Assembly (NCBI GenBank): GCA_949318235.1
Contig: OX439132.1
Span: 3,655,689-3,719,688, forward strand
Direction: 5' to 3'
Source of the DNA: Ecdyonurus torrentis
Lineage: Eukaryota; Arthropoda; Insecta; Ephemeroptera; Heptageniidae
Length of the DNA: 64,000 bases
Every line of letters starts with the position of its first letter. Position 1 is the stretch's first letter. The notes beneath the pieces are model-generated. The model was not told where the DNA came from, ran no database searches, and saw nothing but the letters and a program-made list of their open reading frames with translations. A program made the translations under genes and the position numbers. Positions 30,901 to 40,583 of the stretch are shown here, in pieces.

Positions 30901-32080
30901 CACTCTCTCCATTGCTGGCATTGCAAAGGTATGGTACTGGCAACGTCAAGACCTAATCGTGGATCCACTACTCAATAGCAGAGCAATATTATATCAGGGT
31001 TGAATTTAGAAATTCTCAGTCTAAAGTTGCCGTTCTACGTCTTTATGCCACTTAAGGAGGTAGGGGACCGTAGGTATAGGGCTAAAAGTAGAAATCATTT
31101 ATTACTGGGGCTAATGCAACTAATGTAGCTAATGTAACTGAATAACAATTTCACTATGTACTTTTTGTTAAAAAATAACGCAATGTCATTACTTTTTGGT
31201 AGCAGTAACAAGTAAAGTTAATGCATTACTTTTTCATGTAATTTTTGCCATGTAACGTTACTACTTTCTAATATTTCAAGCACTAAAAAAAAAAAATAAA
31301 TAAAAAAAAAAAAAAATAATAATAAGCTTCTAAGTACTGTACATAAATATGTACTTATATGTGTACTTTATGTTATTATAAAGTAATTCAAGTTTACTGT
31401 TATGATTTTGATTTAAATCTCTCTATTTATAATTTATCAGAAAACCATAACAATATTTTTAATGTGTCTTTGAAAATATTTATATTTATTAACAAAATAT
31501 TTGAAGCAAATAAAGTAAAGTAATGCTAAAAGTAACTTCATTACTTTTAAGAGTAGTGAGTAACATATAGCCTATAGTGTCATTACTTTTCAAAAACTGC
31601 AACAGGTAACATAGTGTTATTACTTTTTGTTAAAGTAGTAAGTAACGTAAAAAAAAAAAAAAAAAAGAGTAACGTGCCCAAGTCTGCTCTCTAGAAAGCA
31701 AGCTTCAGTTACCTAATCATGGTAACAATCAACTAGTATGCAAGTATATTAATTTTGTGATATTTCTTCCACAGGAAGTATGTACTTTAATTCTGGCTGT
31801 GAAATATAATGGAGATAAACTATCGAGTATCAATATCATTGGACTGCTAGTTTGCATGGGAGGTATTGTGTTTCATGGTATTCACAAAGTGCTTAACCCA
31901 CCCCCTCCACCCAGTGAGCCCCTGGAAGAGGATGAGTTCAGTGAGGAGATGCAGATGCCTCTACTGGACGTCAGCAAAAGTAAACAATTGCTCATTCTCG
32001 AGGCACTCAACGTCAACTCCAGCTCAGACGAAGAAGACGAAGACGTACTCTTTAGTGTTTTAAATAGACCAGGTCGATAG
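25577..32080 (+). CDS. SLC35C2: Solute carrier family 35 member C2 (7 coding exons, 386 aa)
   Basis: Exons 25577-25714, 27554-27768, 28452-28524, 29278-29396, 29902-30035, 30753-30928 and 31775-32080 join in frame to 386 residues. The protein matches SLC35C2 (OVCOV1) throughout: 'YYTLSIGLTFYQRWFL', 'GLDVGFSNWGLELITISL', 'YTMTKSTAIIFILGF', 'FTYKATQFHFGGF', 'GLRWTLAQFVMQKSKLGL', 'SLTSSLTLSIAGIAKEVCTL'. About ten membrane helices of the TPT/EamA type are expected. The family sits in Golgi membranes and is linked in mammals to GDP-fucose supply and Notch fucosylation. The C-terminal tail is cytosolic and acidic (SSSDEEDEDV). Intron 4 uses a GC donor. The start Met at 25577 has no upstream in-frame alternative ATG in this exon. 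Confidence 0.93.
25780..26050. repeat. GC-richer element in SLC35C2 intron 1
   Basis: Ends 'tatagaggggctaggg' and 'gggctaacctctctata' are imperfect inverted repeats around a CpG-containing core of about 230 bp. It could be taken for a promoter, but the inverted ends favour a transposon-derived repeat. Confidence 0.5.
26253..26361. mobile_element. TA-flanked MITE, copy 3
   Basis: Family of 3180-3287, more diverged ('gtgttgttcctaaaccctgtt' end; right end 'aacagggtttacggacagca'). Flanked by TA. Confidence 0.8.
26542..26840. mobile_element. TTAA-flanked foldback MITE, copy 1
   Basis: Left TTAA (26538-26541) then 'aggcgtagaac'; right 'ttctacacct' then TTAA (26841-26844). Long arms carry 'gagtcattgatttctaattt' on the left and its complement on the right, around a centre with 'cctgcagctg'. 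TTAA duplication is the hallmark of piggyBac-type insertion; assignment to that superfamily is inference. Confidence 0.8.
27554..27768 (+). CDS. SLC35C2: SLC35C2 exon 2
   Basis: Acceptor 'tttcag|GGG', donor 'CACT|gtaagt', phase 2 out. It encodes 'GFNYPLTVVLCHLVIKFLL' and the 'SGLDVGFSNWGLELI' core motif. Confidence 0.92.
28452..28524 (+). CDS. SLC35C2: SLC35C2 exon 3
   Basis: Acceptor 'cttgtag|G', donor 'AAG|gtttga'. It encodes the conserved 'YTMTKSTAIIFILGFALLF' helix and 'KLEKK'. Too short to appear as a long ORF, but certain from the family alignment. Confidence 0.9.
28925..29226. mobile_element. TTAA-flanked foldback MITE, copy 2
   Basis: Same family as 26542-26840. Left end 'aggtgtatgacc' follows a degenerate TTGA; right end 'gttctacgcctt' precedes TTAA (29227-29230). 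The arms share 'ctaatatcctaacatacctaa'-type sequence with the other copies. It ends about 50 bp before SLC35C2 exon 4. Confidence 0.75.
29278..29396 (+). CDS. SLC35C2: SLC35C2 exon 4 (GC donor)
   Basis: Acceptor 'gttccag|TCT'. The only donor that keeps frame with exon 5 is 'ACCAG|gcaagt' (GC at 29397-29398), giving phase 2 and 'ASMTSGLRWT' across the junction. The competing GT at 29401 would shift the frame. Confidence 0.85.
29634..29839. repeat. Imperfect foldback in SLC35C2 intron 4
   Basis: Inverted copies of 'atattgatg', 'gagcatctacactttcc' and 'actttccagttttg' occur on both sides of a centre near 29725. It fills much of the short intron. Confidence 0.65.
29902..30035 (+). CDS. SLC35C2: SLC35C2 exon 5
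   Basis: Acceptor 'ttttccag|T', donor 'GAAG|gtatca', phase 1 out. It encodes 'GLRWTLAQFVMQKSKLGL' and 'HIQPWMIVTILPFAVAIEG'. Confidence 0.92.
30753..30928 (+). CDS. SLC35C2: SLC35C2 exon 6
   Basis: Acceptor 'atttgcag|GT', donor 'AAG|gtatgg', phase 0. It ends in 'VVSLTSSLTLSIAGIAK', the most conserved block of the family. Confidence 0.92.
31775..32080 (+). CDS. SLC35C2: SLC35C2 exon 7 and stop
   Basis: Acceptor 'ttccacag|GAA'. It encodes the last two helices ('EVCTLILAVKYNGDKLSS', 'IIGLLVCMGGIVFHGIHK') and a Pro-rich then acidic tail. Stop TAG at 32078-32080. Confidence 0.92.
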   Translation, partial: EVCTLILAVKYNGDKLSSINIIGLLVCMGGIVFHGIHKVLNPPPPPSEPLEEDEFSEEMQMPLLDVSKSKQLLILEALNVNSSSDEEDEDVLFSVLNRPGR

Positions 32081-32522
32081 ATAGGGAGGGACCACTATGA
32101 ACAAACAAAATATCTTTTGTACATTCAGATATAAATAAAAATAAAAAGTGTATTTTTGTTATGTCTACAAGCTCTTACTTGTATTTTGTTGTGATTTGTA
32201 AAGACAAATATGAAAACTTAAAGCATATTTTGAGTGCCTATACTTTATTTCAAGGGGCTACTCTCTTGAGTAGGTATTTTAATAGTAAATGTTTTGAGTA
32301 ATATTGAAAAATGAATTAAAGCCAGTAACATTTAGATGCATTCACATATGTATTCAATTTAAGGGAAAAATCATCGCGGTTACGATAAGTATTAGAGAAA
32401 AGGATAGAAAGACCCTTGCTGGTATTTCTATCCATTTCTTTTGTACCAATTTAGGCATTCATTTATTTTTTGTAAATTTGTGCAGCAAGATAATTATCAC
32501 ATTTAAAACAATGCTATTTTAA

Positions 32523-32857
32523 AGCATAGAACATTTCTGGAAAAAAAAAAAAAAAAAAAAAAAAAAAACTTGTCTAATATCCTAACATATATAAATATCA
32601 ACGTTGATTTGGCCTGAGTCATAGATTTCTAATTTCTAGTTTATTTTCCATTCACAAAATAGTAGCTGCGGTTTTATGACTTCACAGCTTACTAGTCCAC
32701 CCACGCAGAAACAAGCAAGCTGTGACGTCATAAAACCACATCTACCGTTTTGTGAATGGAAAATAAATTAGAAATCAATGACTCCGCCCAAATTAACATT
32801 AATATTTAGGAATGTTAGGATATTAGACAAGTGTTTTGTGCAAGATGTTCTATGCCT
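32523..32857. mobile_element. TTAA-flanked foldback MITE, copy 3
   Basis: TTAA at 32519-32522 and 32858-32861, with ends 'agcatagaac' and 'gttctatgcct'. The arms match copies 1 and 2. A long A run near the left end is specific to this copy. Confidence 0.8.
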
Positions 32858-33327
32858 TTAACAATTTGCCGTACAAAATTACAACAAATGATGAATATGG
32901 GATTCTCTTTAGTAAAGCCCTTGCTTGTTTATCTGATCCCTTTCTTTTAAATTTATCATTCCTAACCTTAAAGGTTTATTTTCCATAATGTACTTCTCTA
33001 TTAAATTAAAATTAATATTTAAATGATGCAAGCTAAATTGTTTCAAATTGGACTTTGTAAAAGCAATAATTTGTCACATTTTCCAGCATAATTGTTACTT
33101 AAAAATAATATGTATGTAAATTATTTGTAGAATTTTATAATTAATTGTTATAGTTACATATGTGCAATAAAGTAAGTCAAATTATTGTATAAGAAAAACT
33201 GCTATAATAATAATACAATACGCTTTGTTGTAGAGTTTATGCTTGTAAACAAATGGCTACTGTAAGTAGATACAGTGTACGTAACTTATTTTTTAAACTT
33301 AAGTAAGCTAGGTTGGAGAGTAAAATT

Positions 33328-34333
33328 AACAATAGGAGACTTGGCAAGGAAAGAGGGTGTGATGAGAAAATAAACAAACAATATTAACAAAGTGCTAGCA
33401 AACATTTTTGTGATTGAATTAATATGATTTCTTATAAATATTGAAGAAAAGGGTAGAAATACCAGCAAGGGTCTTGCCACAGTAGAAGTTATATGGAAAG
33501 GTCAAGGTCTCACATGGCACACAGTTTAGTTATATTATGTTTGTATAACTGAGTTTTTGTCATAGTAATGACATTATCAATCAAAGAAGAGAATTTCTTT
33601 AGCAAACCACAGAGTTGCATGTAGCCTTATAATTTTCTTCTTTGATTGATAATGCCATTACGATTACAGAAGCTCTCAGTTATATAATCATTATATAACT
33701 AAACTGTGTCCCACGTGAGACCTCGACCTCTCCGTAGAACTTCTACTGTGGTCAGTAAGGCCCTTGCTGGTATTTTTATCCTTTACTTTCATAGTCATTC
33801 TAACCTAGATTTTTTTTTTTTTTTTTTTTTTTTCATAAAAAAGAATTATGCTTTCTTACGGGGGAGTAATTCTGTTAACTTATCAAGTTAGACTGTGTTT
33901 TGATGCTGGGATTTTTATTGTAGCTTGTCGAGCCTCAAATACTACATTGTTTTCCTAAATCTCAAGTCAACTGGATAAAAAAATAAATAAATAAATTGGT
34001 TAAAATTCTGTATAATAAATAGTAAAAATTTCAGTAGCGAGAGAAATTCAATAATATGCAGTGTTCACAATAAGCCTTTTCTATTTGGGTTAAAAGTGAG
34101 CTCCATAAAAATGCATGTCATTTTGATCAAATAATTAACACTAGCAATGAGAAAAAGCTTATTGTGAACATATGGCTATAGCTGCTTTATTCTTCCATAA
34201 GAAAGCATTTGAAATCAAAGACTATAAAAGCACCCAGTTGTTTGCTAGCACTTTGTTAGTATTGTTGGTCTTTCAGTTTGTTGACTTTGTCACTAAACCT
34301 ACTTTGTGCAAAAGTCTCCTCCTATTATTCTCT
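33328..34333. mobile_element. Nested inverted-repeat element
   Basis: Inner palindrome 33449-33783 has arms with 'accagcaaggg' / 'cccttgctggt' and 'cagtttagttatat' / 'atataactaaactg'. Outer arms 33328-33412 and 34231-34333 share 'aacaaagtgctagcaaac' in opposite orientation. A solo copy of the inner end ('cccttgctggtatttctatcc' type) lies at about 32412-32432. This fits one foldback inserted in, or grown from, another. Confidence 0.65.
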
Positions 34334-34771
34334 TCAATGAAAACAATGATACATAACATAACATACCTATGACGTGCATTTCTTCACCTAGATATATTTT
34401 AGATGTTGTATATAACGTTCATTTCATTTTATTTTCTGAACTATTTTGTTGATTTATATAATTATAATAAAGTATAATTGTTTCCTATACAATTTTAATT
34501 TATCTTTTATCTTTTGTCCTTTCTATACTATGTACTGTATATAGAATAGGAAATTTTTATATATATATATATATTTTTTTAATTAGAAAACTTTAATTGT
34601 CTATGGAAAAAAAAGATGATCACCCAATACAGTAAAATTACGTGTAATGTGTTAAATGTTTTGATGTCAGTGGTATCAACTACAAGTTGCAGGACCATTG
34701 CCAATGAAGAAGTCTACAATAACAAAAAAAAAAAAAAAAAAAAAGGGGGGGGGGGGGGGTAATTTAATTAA

Positions 34772-35187
34772 ATATTCTAAAAGAGGACATTGTACTGAAT
34801 CAATACAATAAATGTGAATTTCTAATTTTTGAGTTAATTTAGCATTTTTTATTAGTTTTTGAAATGATGTCACGGGCTGCAACTTATGCACAGGGGTATA
34901 GGAAAATGTTGTAGCCTGTGATGTCATTTCACGACTGTCAAAAATTAATTAAAAATATTTTAAATGAACTCAACAAATTAAAAGTTCACATATCGATCTT
35001 GTTGAGAACAAAATGTCTATCTCCTATTTTGTCAGGTGAAGCAAAATGTCTATCTTGTTCCTGAACGTTATGGAGATGGCCCTCAAGATAGACAATTTGC
35101 TTACGCTGACAAAAAACGAGATAGACATTTTGTTCGCAACAAGATCGATATGTATTGATTGAATACAATGCCCACTTTTGGAAAATA
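34772..35187. mobile_element. Composite foldback element
   Basis: Outer ends 'tattctaaaagaggacattgt' type (34772) and its complement (to 35187). Inside is a second palindrome, 34990-35151, with 'cgatcttgtt' / 'aacaagatcg' and repeated 'caaaatgtctatct' words. It is related to the PGRP 3' UTR element. Confidence 0.75.
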
Positions 35188-35443
35188 TAATTAAAATAAC
35201 GACTAAAATTTGTTAGTCTTCCTCATTATAATCAGAGGAGGATACAGGTGGCTTTAAGGAAGAAAACTGATTTTTTTTTTTTATGAAATTTAATTTTTGT
35301 CTGTTATTATTATCTACTAATTAAGTGCCAGTGTGTCGAGAACAATGTGATATGTTTAAGAAACGCATTACTGTATAAAAATTACCTATAAGTAATGTAT
35401 GGATGAGTAATAGAAAACGTAGCTCATGATTCAGCTCAAACAT

Positions 35444-35587
35444 ATATCGTCAGTTAGAGCACAAACTGCATGTGTAGCTACAAAAACAGCTAAGTTGAAT
35501 TTGAAACACTTATCTTTGTGTATAATAATATGAACCTTGTTGCTTTTGAACCTTGTTGCGGTTTGTGCTCTAACCCAACGATATGGT
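35444..35587. repeat. Small foldback element
   Basis: 'gttagagcacaaac' on the left pairs with 'gtttgtgctctaac' on the right, and 'atatcgt' with 'acgatat' outside. About 140 bp. Confidence 0.7.
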
Positions 35588-35676
35588 GTTGCAAATTTAT
35601 ACTTTTTTTTCTTTCTTTTCTTCTTTTGCTCCCTTAAATTTGGAGCAAGAAAACTTTAGGGCTTTAAAACTTAGGT

Positions 35677-35722
<46 letters not shown>

Positions 35723-36105
35723 ATAATAATTTGATAAATTAAATTTTTTTTCGTGGCATATTATAATGCAATATTGGGCATGGTTGCATAAAATTGCGAG
35801 TTAGTGCCATGTTTAACACATGCATTGTCCGCCAGCATAGGACAAACATGTTTTTTTTTGTTATTTTTGCCATTGAGAAAAATTAACGTAAATAACGTAT
35901 AGCATTTTCACTTAAGCTTTAGCCTGTAACAATATAAGAACCAACATTATATAACAATAATATTTTTTTTATTGGAAGGGGTGTGTGATCCCTGATATAT
36001 TTTGCATGTTATTAGCTGCTCACATATGGCGCCGAAGCGCAAGCTAAATCAATGAGTGAAACCGTTCAAAAACTTATAATATATGTCACCATAAATATAG
36101 TCATC

Positions 36106-36197
<92 letters not shown>

Positions 36198-36475
36198 TAA
36201 TTAATACATTAATATAATGCAAGCGTATACAGTTTTATTACTTTTTTCTTAAAAAAATCAAAATAATTTTAAATCATTTACTTTAATTTATGCAAGAATG
36301 CAGTATAAAAGTTCTGTTGGTTATTTTTACTTTTTTACTCTATATACCTATTAGCCTATTACCTATGAAATTTTTATGGCTGTAATATATTATACTGTAG
36401 AACCGGCTGGAACAATATTATATACCATAAAAAAAAAAAACTTTATTTAAATTTTATGTGCCTCTTGAAAGCTGC

Positions 36476-38724
36476 TTGTGATAACACTTTCTGATTGGCC
36501 GAAAAAAGCAATTACGAAGAAGACTTCATTCATTGGCTATTACTGGAGAAGGTGGTAGAAGGAACCCAACAACTAAAGTCAAGAGAACTGGTTTTAATAC
36601 TATTTTTTATGAATAATTTCTTATTTCCTTGTTTATGATAGTTAATTAATTTAAATTTTTAATAATTTGAATTAATTAAGAACTTGTTTAACTTTATAAA
36701 CGACTATTTTGAAAGAAAAAGGAACCAAAGTTGCAAAATAGATGTGATTTGACTGTAGACGCCGAAGTAGTTAACCGGATATAGCCATTTTGACGGTATA
36801 AACTGGAGAAGCGTCGCAAGAACGTCACACTCTGCACCGAGTGTCATTATTTTTCTACTTTTATGGTTTAAAACGCTTAAAATTATTTGGAAAAGGTAAG
36901 ATAATAAACTTTATTGTGAGATTTATTATTTATGATATAAAATTTGGATTTATTTACTTAATTTTAAATTTTATTGTTATTGTTAGGTGCGGAAACAAAC
37001 TTCGATTGATCTACCTCGGACGCTTGCACCTTAACACTGTCGACTGAATATTTTTTAAGGTTGGTTGTTTTTTTAAAACTAACCTCGTTTTAGTTGCATG
37101 TTCAATATTTTATCAAATTAATTTTAACTGAATGTTAATTATGAATTGCATGTTGTGTATTTAGTTATTAATTATCAGTAAGTAAAATAAGTGGGTAATT
37201 TGCGTACCGGCGTCATTCAAAATGGCCGAAGGCGCGGAATGCGTTTGCGAGATAATAAGATAATGATTTTTTTTTTTTCAATCGGCTACGTATGTTTTAC
37301 ACTCTTATCACCTTTTATTTTAATTTTTTCGAATTAAATGATGTTTTTTTTTTTGTAAAGTTCAAGTCCGTGAAGTGAAATTCCTAAAACGAGTCTACAT
37401 AATTTTTCATTAGCCTGGTTCAAAATGGCAGCCAGTTCCAAGGGTAACCGGTTCACGTCCGCGAGATATTTATTATGACAACATCGGTACTCGGTAGTTT
37501 GTTTTTTTTATTATAACTTTTTATTTTTATATGTTCTAATTCGATCCATTTTTTCATTATTAAATAAACGCTAAATTTACTTTGCTGCATAATTTTCGTG
37601 TCATTGTTCGAGTTGTTTCGGAGTGGAGTTCAAAATGGCTGGGGACGCCAACCCAAAGTCCACGGAATCCTGTGACCGGTTCAATACTCTTTTTATCCCT
37701 CCCAGCTCCCAGTGTGAACAAATTTTGGTACGCTACTACTACAAACATGCGCATTATAAAATTGTTGCAGTAATACGAGCGTCGTTTTATTGATTTTATT
37801 GTGGAGTTGGGGGAGATTAAAAATTTAGATATGTAGTTGCAGCAGCTATGTAATTTGCGACGCTGTTAGTGGAGTTGATAAGCTTCAGTGCATCTGGAAG
37901 CTTCAGGAAGCAAGCAAAGTTGGATGCCATTTGCTTTAGGCTTTAGTTGCGTTTGAGAATTATATACTAATGTGCTGTATTATTATTATTATTTTTTAAT
38001 TTTAAACTATGACTTTATTTTTAATTATGCATAGGAAAGAAAGATTGACTGCATATTTCTAATTATCTTATGTATCACGGATTATAATTTTATTTTGTAT
38101 ATTTAAACATATCAAACCTCTATAGATTCAGTGAATAACTTTTTCCGACTTAAATACGAGATCGATTGAAAATAATTCTGGTGAGAACTTGTGTTTATGT
38201 TAACTTTTCGGCAGATTAATTTTTTAAGTTTTTTTTTTATTTAAGTAAACGAGTTTTCACATTTTTGTAATTATTTATAAAAAAAAATTTTTGTATTCAA
38301 AATCCAGCTTATGTACTGTACCGCACGGAAATAAAAAACTTGCGCAACTGTAGACTGAATTGCAATGCTGAAGTGCAATTAATTCATTTCGGTATACACG
38401 ATTGTGATAATAATACATTTTACTATTCAAAAACTCTAAAGTTCACAATGGTATTGCTATGAGAGAAACAGACTCTGAATTTGAAATTAAAAATATGTTT
38501 CTACAATTATCTGTACATGTTTATATGGAAATAAATTTGTTACGGAGATTGATTTATAAATAATATTTGGAAAATTACTGAGACAGCGTTCGTAACGATA
38601 ATACACTTATGAAGCTGCATTTTTCCACATGCGCTGTATTAATTGATTTTGAAACTAATTAATATGCAATTTTTATGATAGTTGGAAACAAACTATAATA
38701 ATTTTCTTGTTGTGTTTTGTGCAG
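36476..38724 (+). promoter_or_regulatory. Probable promoter and non-coding 5' exons of the BTB gene
   Basis: Richer in CpG than its surroundings. Two inverted CCAAT boxes (ATTGG near 36493 and 36534), a TATAAA near 36798 and a clean donor 'aaaag|gtaag' (GT at 36896) suggest a first exon of about 36825-36895. The word CAAAATGGC occurs at 37218, 37421 and 37631, and inverted at 36784-36792; this is the YY1/Pho core. The last intron ends in 'ttgtgcag' at 38724. Transcription starts are inferred, not seen. Confidence 0.5.
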
Positions 38725-38928
38725 ATGTCGAACGGTGCAATGGACGACGACGCGGAGCAGTTCTCCCTACGGTGGAACAACTTCCACAATAACCTGAGCT
38801 GTGGATTCCATGAACTATTGGAAGAGAAGGATCTAGTTGATGTTACACTTGCCTGTGATGGCCAGTATGTTCAGGCGCACAAAATAGTCCTTACTGTCTG
38901 CTCACCTTACTTTAAAGCTCTCTTTAAG
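38725..38928 (+). CDS. BTB gene exon B1: N-terminal half of BTB domain
   Basis: The exon begins exactly at the ATG after 'ttgtgcag', so the start is fixed by the splice site. It ends 'AAG|gtgtgt', phase 0. It encodes 68 residues. Confidence 0.9.
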
Positions 38929-40008
38929 GTGTGTATAATAATCATTCATTTTAAGTCTCAAAACTTTTAATTTGAAGTTATAATGAGTGCGGCAAGTATG
39001 TAGCCTAATGTGATGTTATGTAGATGGGACACTTATCACTCGTAATAACTTCAGATGCATTTCAGCTTACTTGGTTGGTCATGTCTTCAGAAGAGAAAAA
39101 TTCTATAATGTTTGTTCTAATTGTTGTTTTCAGGTTAACCCTAACACCCACCCTATTGTGATTCTCAAAGATGTTAACTTCTCAGACCTCCAAGCCATAT
39201 TGCAGTTCATGTACCGAGGAGAGGTCAATGTCCGACAGGAGGACCTCACTAATTTTCTTAAGACTGCCGAGGTACTCAAAATCAAAGGCCTCACCGGAGA
39301 TGAGAAGGTAATTAAATTAACTAATTACTAGTTATCCAGCAAGGAGATTAATTTTGTGCATTGTTATGTGTAGGGACCTGGATCTTCTCGACAGAGCATT
39401 ACACAGGAGTCTTCGAAGTCAACGCCCCAAGAGAGAGCCCCAAGTCCCCCTTCAGCCCCACCCCCTGCAAAAAGAAAACGGACACAAGAACCCCCGCCCC
39501 CAATGACCCAAGCCCCTCAGTCCCACTCAGTGCGTACCCCATCCCCAGCTGCCTCTGCCCCTCAGGCTCAGGCCCAGCCCTCCCCACTGCCCTCCCATTC
39601 TGGTGGCCCCAATGATCAAAGTGATGTAGAGTACATTGAAGTGTCAGAAACTAAAGTGGAACCTGCGGACTATGTTGAGGACGATGATCAGTATTCAAGA
39701 GACGATTTGAACGATGAAGATATTTCAATGAGTGCTTCTGACCCCCTGTCGTCATCCTCCCAAATGCTCGTGCCTCCTCCTCTCATGGCTGGTCCCAGTA
39801 CATCTAGGGACAGCAGCGGGAAGGAGACATTACAAGGTAAGAATTAATTCTCATCATCTTATTATAATATGCAAATATTTGGTTGTGACTTGTTACTAAT
39901 TGTTGTCTTGTTTTGTTTGTGAAGGATTGGCGACATTTGCTGGAGTTGCGGGACCATCAACACAACATGACGCAGCGGGGCCTAGCTCACAAGAACTGAC
40001 CAGTCAAG
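38725..40008 (+). CDS. BTB/POZ-zinc finger transcription factor, shared 5' coding region (exons B1-B4)
   Basis: B1 38725-38928, B2 39134-39307, B3 39374-39836, optional B4 39925-40008. B1+B2+B3 give 280 residues plus one base. The BTB domain (about residues 10-126) opens with '[21 protein letters not shown]' and holds '[18 protein letters not shown]' and '[13 protein letters not shown]'. It should homodimerise and recruit chromatin cofactors in the nucleus. A linker follows with a basic NLS-like AKRKR, a Pro/Ala-rich part and an acidic part ([18 protein letters not shown]). The common region must be joined to one T exon downstream. BTB features are shared with lola, mod(mdg4), tramtrack and Broad; I do not assign a single orthologue. 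Confidence 0.9.
39134..39307 (+). CDS. BTB gene exon B2: C-terminal half of BTB domain
   Basis: Acceptor 'gttttcag|GTT', donor 'AAG|gtaatt', phase 0 both sides. It encodes 58 residues ('[15 protein letters not shown]', '[18 protein letters not shown]'). Confidence 0.92.
39374..39836 (+). CDS. BTB gene exon B3: linker with NLS
   Basis: Acceptor 'gtgtag|GGA', donor 'CAAG|gtaaga', phase 1 out. It encodes 154 residues: Ser/Pro/Ala-rich with AKRKR, then acidic, ending '[16 protein letters not shown]'. The phase-1 end is what every T exon requires. Confidence 0.9.
39925..40008 (+). CDS. BTB gene exon B4: 84-nt cassette, probably optional
   Basis: Acceptor 'tgtgaag|GA', donor 'CAAG|gtaaga', phase 1 on both sides and 28 codons, so it can be skipped without changing frame. 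Its peptide ('[18 protein letters not shown]') and donor repeat the end of B3, which suggests an exon duplication. Confidence 0.75.
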
Positions 40009-40551
40009 GTAAGAATCGATTTTATTTTCCATTATCCAGTGTTGGTCAAGCAGATACAGCCATGGGTGCCATTTCTTTACACAAAGCTAAAAGTATCAAC
40101 TGTTTCTATCTTGCCATTTATTGTATTTTTAAATTGTTCTCTAGGTTAGCTTTGTATAGATTAATTTTTTTGTAACAATGTTAACTTGATGCGTTTAAAA
40201 TGTTGAGGTTACGTAGTTAATGATTACTTCTTTGTTGAGAGTTTGCGTTTAACTGGGGGTAAACATGCGTAATGTATTCACTTAAAAATGTTAGGCCTTC
40301 TGCGTGAAAGTAGAACAAACATATTTTTAGCTTATATTATTGATGTTTGTTTTAGCGATTCAATTTAGCTTTTCAGTTTTAAAAAATATATAAAAATAGA
40401 TATTTCCGGCTAGGAGTTATGAGCCGTTTGGCAGAAAGGAACAGTTGGTACCACTTAGCTTGCCCAGTAAAAACATTGCTTAAAACTTTATAAGTATGCA
40501 AATTTGCGACTTTGGTTCAGCCCCTTAGCATTAAAATTCATAAAAAAAAAG

Positions 40552-40583
<32 letters not shown>

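Larger units (their letters stand above)
32081..36475 (+). other. Intergenic, repeat-rich; no gene seen
   Basis: Holds the SLC35C2 3' UTR, a TTAA MITE (32523-32857), a nested inverted repeat (33328-34333), a composite foldback (34772-35187), a smaller foldback (35444-35587), a long A run at about 35680-35720 and AT microsatellites at about 36109-36190. Sequence at 35790-35900 resembles 15781-15860 ('gcattgtccagcatagg' words), another dispersed repeat. Confidence 0.65.

Noticed and set aside
36841..37047. 68-aa ORF in the BTB 5' region
   Set aside because: Spans a likely splice donor at 36896 and has no domain; probably 5' UTR.
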